The position numbers were made by a program, and so were the translations under genes. The notes under the pieces were generated by a model. The model saw nothing but the letters and a program-made list of their open reading frames with translations, had not been told where the DNA came from and made no database searches. A DNA stretch of 9,671 nucleotides, from positions 1 through 9,671 of the forward strand of contig JBBRES010000093.1 in NCBI GenBank assembly GCA_038202665.1. Direction: 5' to 3'. The stretch comes from Kapaibacterium sp038202665 (GTDB lineage Bacteria > Bacteroidota > Ignavibacteria > Kapaibacteriales > Kapaibacteriaceae). This document shows, one piece after another, positions 6,289-9,671 of this stretch; within the stretch, counting starts at the first letter, position 1; every line of letters starts with the position of its first letter.

Positions 6289-6459
6289 TGTCACACTTCT
6301 CACTTGTCACTTGACTTCTCACTTCTCACTCGTCACTTCTCACTTAACGAACTTCTCACTTAACGAACTTCTCACTTCTCACTTAACGAACTTCTCACTT
6401 GTCACTCGTCACTTGTCACTTTACCCACTTCTCACTTGTCACTTCTCACTTCTCACTTA
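6289..6459 (+). repeat. TCACTT heptamer array B
   Basis: About 170 bp of degenerate TCACTTC/TCACTTG/TCACTCG heptamers in the same orientation as array A, with almost no G apart from the last base of some units. It contains a 16-bp subrepeat TAACGAACTTCTCACT at 6345-6360, 6361-6376 and 6384-6399. It fills most of the higA-GH57 gap and ends about 10 bp before the GH57 ATG. Confidence 0.88.
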
Positions 6460-6464
6460 ACTTG
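6436..6464 (+). promoter_or_regulatory. Possible promoter of the GH57 gene formed by array B
   Basis: TTG at 6436-6438, a 19-bp spacer, then TAACTTG at 6458-6464, one T short of TAnnTTTG. The box ends 4 bp before the ATG at 6469. Both elements lie in or at the edge of the TCACTT repeat array. This is a weak match judged by eye only. Confidence 0.3.
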
Positions 6465-6468
6465 CCTC

Positions 6469-8157
6469 ATGGTCATCTTCATCCTCCACACCCATCTTCC
6501 CTACGTCCTGCACCACGGTGCGTGGCCGCATGGTAGCGATTGGTTGTGCGAGGCCACAGCGGAGTGTTACGTGCCGCTGTTGGATATGTGTGAGCGCCTG
6601 GTGGCGGATGGCATCAGGCCTGGGATTACGTTCGATATATCGCCGGTGTTGTGTGAGCAGCTGACGCATCCGGACTTTGCTGATGTGTTCGTGAAGTATT
6701 GCGAGGCGCATGCGGTGCTTGCAGAGGGCGACGTAGAGCAGCTTCAAACAGACGGTGCAGCGCAAGAGCAGATTGATTTGTGTATGTATTGGGCCACTTG
6801 GTATCGCGCGCGCGCAGAGCGATTCACCCAGGCGTATGCGAGTAATATAGTTGGCGCGATGAAGAGCCTTCAAGACAGAGGTGCCATCGAGATCATGACC
6901 TGCGGCGCAACCCACGGCTACTTCCCTTTGCTCGCAGAAGACCGAAGCATTCGCATGCAAGTGCGTCTCGCCAAGGCGAACTACACAAAGCATTTTGGGT
7001 GCGAGCCGCGCGGTATCTGGTTGCCGGAATGTGCGTACCGACCTGCCTATCCGTGGCGGACGTTGCTTCCCGTGGCTGCGTACAGTGTTGCACGGTGGCG
7101 CGCCGGCATAGAGCATGTGTTGCAGGATGAACATCTCGACTTCTTTGTGACCGACGAGCCAGCGCTGCAGAAGGCCACTCCCGTTGGAATTCGCACTGTG
7201 GGCGGACGTGTGCACTACGACGAAACATACGGTGACGCGCGTGAACGCCTGGATGAACGGAGCGTGTACGATTTGTTTCGCGTGACTTCTTCGTCGCATG
7301 AAGAAAGTGCCGTGTGCTTTACGCGCAACCTTCCAATGTCTATGCAAGTGTGGAGCGGCGATAGTGGCTATCCGGGCGATCCGGATTATTTGGACTTTCA
7401 CAAAAAGTACTTCCGCTCTGCGATGCGCTATTGGCGGGTGACTGATGCGAAGGCCGACATGCAGTACAAGCAGTTCTACAATCCCGAGTGGGCCGCAAAC
7501 AAAGCACGCGTGCACGCAAAGCATTTCGTGAAATCGATTGCCGTTGCCCTGCTCCATCGCGAGAGTAATGTGGAAGGTTCGGCCACGATGTGTCTGCCGT
7601 TCGATACCGAACTCTTCGGTCATTGGTGGTATGAAGGACCTGTGTTTCTTGAAGAAGTACTGCGCGGAATTCATGCCACAGGTATTATCGAAACGTCTAC
7701 CGCATCGGAGCAACTAGACCGTGTGCAGCCCGCTATGGAGATTGCTCTTCCGGAATCGTCATGGGGCGAGAATGCACACCACGATGTGTGGATGAATTCG
7801 GAAACGGAGTGGACGTGGGAGCGCGAGTACGGACTCGAGAATCGGATGTCGATGTTGTTCGCCAAACACCCACCCCACCTCCTTGGCGCCACAGAAGAGC
7901 GTATTGTAAAAGCCGCCATGCGCGAGCTTCTCCTTGCTCAGGCCAGCGACTGGCAGTTCTTGATCAGCACGTTCAGCGCGAAAGACTATGCCACCATGCG
8001 TTTTCATAGTCATGCAGCAGACTGTATCAAACTGTGTGAATTGCTTGAACACTATACGGTGAAGGGTGCGCTCTCGGCAGACGACGAACTAGCGCTTACC
8101 GAAATCGAAGCACGCGACGGCATCTTCTCCGAACTACAACTCGACTGGTGGTCGTAA
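6469..8157 (+). CDS. GH57 1,4-alpha-glucan branching enzyme
   Basis: 562 aa, within the range of GH57 branching enzymes (about 520-680 aa). All five GH57 signatures are visible: HTHLPYV at residues 7-13; GATHGYFPLL (146-155); GIWLPECAY with the expected nucleophile Glu187; PFDTELFGHWWYEG with the expected acid/base Asp379; and ESSWGENAHHDVWMN (429-443). The C-terminal helical region containing MRELLLAQASDWQFLI is typical of the branching-enzyme subgroup. It should cut alpha-1,4-glucan and re-attach the chain through alpha-1,6 links in glycogen-like polymer, in the cytoplasm; no signal peptide is seen. The ATG at 6469 is chosen because the family begins almost at once with the HTHLPY strand; an upstream TTG at 6436 would translate the repeat array. 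No Shine-Dalgarno is visible. The next gene starts 8 bp downstream, suggesting an operon, although the functional link to it is not obvious. Confidence 0.93.
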   Translation: MVIFILHTHLPYVLHHGAWPHGSDWLCEATAECYVPLLDMCERLVADGIRPGITFDISPVLCEQLTHPDFADVFVKYCEAHAVLAEGDVEQLQTDGAAQEQIDLCMYWATWYRARAERFTQAYASNIVGAMKSLQDRGAIEIMTCGATHGYFPLLAEDRSIRMQVRLAKANYTKHFGCEPRGIWLPECAYRPAYPWRTLLPVAAYSVARWRAGIEHVLQDEHLDFFVTDEPALQKATPVGIRTVGGRVHYDETYGDARERLDERSVYDLFRVTSSSHEESAVCFTRNLPMSMQVWSGDSGYPGDPDYLDFHKKYFRSAMRYWRVTDAKADMQYKQFYNPEWAANKARVHAKHFVKSIAVALLHRESNVEGSATMCLPFDTELFGHWWYEGPVFLEEVLRGIHATGIIETSTASEQLDRVQPAMEIALPESSWGENAHHDVWMNSETEWTWEREYGLENRMSMLFAKHPPHLLGATEERIVKAAMRELLLAQASDWQFLISTFSAKDYATMRFHSHAADCIKLCELLEHYTVKGALSADDELALTEIEARDGIFSELQLDWWS

Positions 8158-8162
8158 CTTTG
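8155..8162 (+). promoter_or_regulatory. Possible -7 box before the HAD-UbiA gene
   Basis: TAACTTTG matches TAnnTTTG exactly. It overlaps the TAA stop of the GH57 gene and ends 3 bp before the ATG at 8166. There is no TTG at the -33 distance, so it may be chance; if real it would give a leaderless transcript starting inside the operon. Confidence 0.3.
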
Positions 8163-8165
8163 TAG

Positions 8166-9584
8166 ATGGACCATTCCAACATCCCGATCTACGTAGACCT
8201 GGACGGGACGCTCGTCGCAACCGACACCCTATGGGAGTCGCTCATCGTTGCACTTCGGAATAATCCCTTCCTCCTTCTTCGCCTTCCATTCGCCCTTCTT
8301 CGCGGTAAGGCCGCCTTCAAAGATGTTGTTGCCGCAAACGCAACGATTGCCGTCGAACTGTTGCCGTACGATGCAGCGCTCGTCACGTTCTTGCGCGAAC
8401 AACATGCACGCGGACGTACCATCGTGCTCGCCACCGCAGCACATACCACCATTGCACAAGCCGTTGCCGAACACCTTGGCGTGTTCAACGATGTACTCGC
8501 TACAACATCAGATGTGAATTTGAAAGGGGCAACAAAGGCGGAAAGGATTCGTGCACATGCAGCAGGACCTTTTGCATACGTTGGCGATACGATAGCCGAC
8601 GTTCCCGTGTGGAAGGCCGCACAAGAGACGTACGTTGCCGGCACAAATACGTCGCTGATCACAAAAGCAGGCACTGTAACAGGTACGTTTATGCGACCTC
8701 GCACATCGCTTCGCGACGTAGCAAAACAACTCCGTCTGCACCAATGGGTGAAGAACATTTTGCTCTTCATGCCCGTGATGCTCGCACACAAATTCGCAGA
8801 GCCCGCGCTCTTTTTGCAAGTGCTCGTTGCATTCTTCACGTTCGGACTGTGTGCATCTGCCGTGTATGTGTTGAACGATGTGATGGATATCGAAAGCGAT
8901 CGCGCTCATCCAACGAAACGACGCAGACCTATGGCAAGCGGTCGCATTCCATTGTCATTCGCCGTCGCCGCCATCCCGTTGTTGTTTGGCTCTGCAGCTG
9001 CGTTGAGCATCGCCCTGCTGCCGCTTGAGTATTCGTTGTGGCTGCTGACGTATGCGGCGTTGACAACGGCCTACACGTTTGTGTTTAAGCGCCTGGAGAT
9101 CGTCGACGTGCTCGTGCTCGCCGGCCTCTACACACTGCGCATCGAAGCCGGTGCAGCTGCTGCGAACGTTGTTGTTTCTCCATGGCTGCTGATGTTCTCG
9201 ATGTTCTTGTTCACATCGCTCGCGTTTTTGAAACGCTATACAGAACTGTTGGATATGGCAGGGCGAGAACGAGCAAGTATGGCGGGAAGGGGCTACACCA
9301 TTGGCGATACAGAAATGATTCGCGTGCTGGGTCCGGCCATTGGATACATCTCGATTCTTGTGATCACGCTGTACGTGAACAGCCCGGAAGTACGCGCGCT
9401 GTACTTGCATCCGTTGCGACTTTGGTTGTTGGTTCCATGCATGGTGTATTGGATCACACGGTTGTGGCTGATCGCACATCGTGGTGGTATGCATGAAGAT
9501 CCAATTCTCTTTACCGTACGAGATCGTGCGAGTTATGTAGTGGGACTCATCGTTGTTGGTATCGTGATCGCGGCATCCATGTGA
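8166..9584 (+). CDS. HAD phosphatase-UbiA prenyltransferase fusion (DPPR synthase-like)
   Basis: 472 aa in two parts. Residues 6-170 are a HAD hydrolase: motif I DLDGT (nucleophile Asp11, Asp13), motif II VLATA (Thr90), a Lys at 120 or 124 (KGATK), and motif IV YVGDTIADVPVW (Asp141, Asp145). Residues about 185-472 are a multi-pass UbiA membrane domain. It has LRLHQWVKN (189-197), the first Asp-rich motif NDVMDIESD (Asn237-Asp245) with K-RRRP after it, and the second conserved segment FKRLEIVD (Asp314). LHQWVKN and the neighbouring DprE1-like gene point to the decaprenylphosphoryl-5-phosphoribose synthase branch, which joins polyprenyl phosphate and PRPP at the inner membrane. The HAD domain could then remove the 5'-phosphate; this is inference. 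The fusion architecture is known in UbiA families. The gene lies 8 bp after the GH57 gene and overlaps the next by 4 bp. A different aromatic or lipid acceptor cannot be excluded. Confidence 0.88.
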   Translation: MDHSNIPIYVDLDGTLVATDTLWESLIVALRNNPFLLLRLPFALLRGKAAFKDVVAANATIAVELLPYDAALVTFLREQHARGRTIVLATAAHTTIAQAVAEHLGVFNDVLATTSDVNLKGATKAERIRAHAAGPFAYVGDTIADVPVWKAAQETYVAGTNTSLITKAGTVTGTFMRPRTSLRDVAKQLRLHQWVKNILLFMPVMLAHKFAEPALFLQVLVAFFTFGLCASAVYVLNDVMDIESDRAHPTKRRRPMASGRIPLSFAVAAIPLLFGSAAALSIALLPLEYSLWLLTYAALTTAYTFVFKRLEIVDVLVLAGLYTLRIEAGAAAANVVVSPWLLMFSMFLFTSLAFLKRYTELLDMAGRERASMAGRGYTIGDTEMIRVLGPAIGYISILVITLYVNSPEVRALYLHPLRLWLLVPCMVYWITRLWLIAHRGGMHEDPILFTVRDRASYVVGLIVVGIVIAASM

Positions 9585-9671
9585 GCACAGCACACGCACC
9601 AGAAAGTTGGGGTCGGTTTCCTCGCAGCACTCCCGCAGATGTAGTAACGCTTGCATGGCGCACACAAATCG
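9581..9671 (+). CDS. Start of DprE1-like FAD-binding oxidoreductase (3'-truncated by window)
   Basis: Thirty codons are visible from a GTG at 9581 that overlaps the upstream stop as GTGA, the usual layout for translational coupling. The peptide contains SWGRFPRS, PADVV and LAWRT, which resembles the N-terminus of DprE1-like FAD oxidases (a W-G-R motif followed by a short segment before the FAD domain). DprE1 oxidises polyprenylphosphoryl-ribose at C2', the step before reduction to the arabinose form by DprE2, so it fits directly downstream of a DPPR synthase-like protein. The assignment rests on a short N-terminal match plus context; the flavin-binding domain is outside the window. Confidence 0.65.
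   Translation, partial: MSTAHAPESWGRFPRSTPADVVTLAWRTQI

Noticed and set aside
5232..6290. tRNA-His as attachment site of an integrated element
   Set aside because: I found no duplicate of the tRNA 3' end downstream and no integrase gene; the terminator directly after the tRNA looks intact.
5354..6459. CRISPR array
   Set aside because: The units are 7, 11 and 16 bp and contiguous, with no unique spacers of about 30 bp and no cas genes nearby.
6457..7713. Long minus-strand open frame of 418 codons opposite the GH57 gene
   Set aside because: The + strand encodes a complete GH57 enzyme with all family motifs; the antisense translation is rich in Arg, His and Cys and resembles no protein. It is a codon-usage shadow.

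Overview
The window looks like chromosomal DNA of a Gram-negative bacterium of the Bacteroidota/Chlorobiota/Kapabacteria-like (FCB) group. This is an inference from three things: starts without Shine-Dalgarno sequences, boxes fitting the Bacteroidota-type -7 promoter consensus TAnnTTTG just upstream of several starts, and the mix of gene families. The lineage cannot be fixed from the sequence alone. All recognised genes are on the + strand.

Left part (2-3832): the 3' portion of a very large gene for a Thr/Ala/Ser/Gly-rich, beta-strand-repeat surface or fibre-like protein. It is open through the left edge and is built from recurring modules, one pair of which is almost identical at DNA level. 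A 228-bp intergenic stretch follows, with a good intrinsic terminator at 3998-4037. Then comes a secreted leucine-rich-repeat protein (4061-5209).

Middle part (5190-6465): a tRNA-His (GTG) with its own likely promoter and a perfect 17-bp terminator hairpin. Next is an accessory island: eleven 11-bp GC-rich tandem repeats, a pyrimidine-rich array of TCACTT heptamers, a 26-bp near-perfect palindrome as likely operator, and a HigB/HigA-type toxin-antitoxin pair. After higA the same two repeat families return. The GC-rich repeat is inverted there, so a perfect 23-bp inverted repeat brackets the toxin-antitoxin pair. The TCACTT array is in direct orientation and runs to within about 10 bp of the next start codon.

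Right part (6469-9671): a tight three-gene run. It has a GH57 1,4-alpha-glucan branching enzyme (562 aa), a fused HAD phosphatase-UbiA prenyltransferase (472 aa, 8 bp downstream), and the first 30 codons of a gene that resembles DprE1-type FAD oxidases (4-bp overlap). The last two suggest a polyprenyl-phosphate-pentose pathway resembling decaprenylphosphoryl-arabinose synthesis. The HAD domain may supply the dephosphorylation step.

I see no clearly new multi-gene defence or mobile system. The most unusual material is the composite repeat structure around higBA, the possible leaderless promoter layout, and the HAD-UbiA/DprE1-like arrangement.
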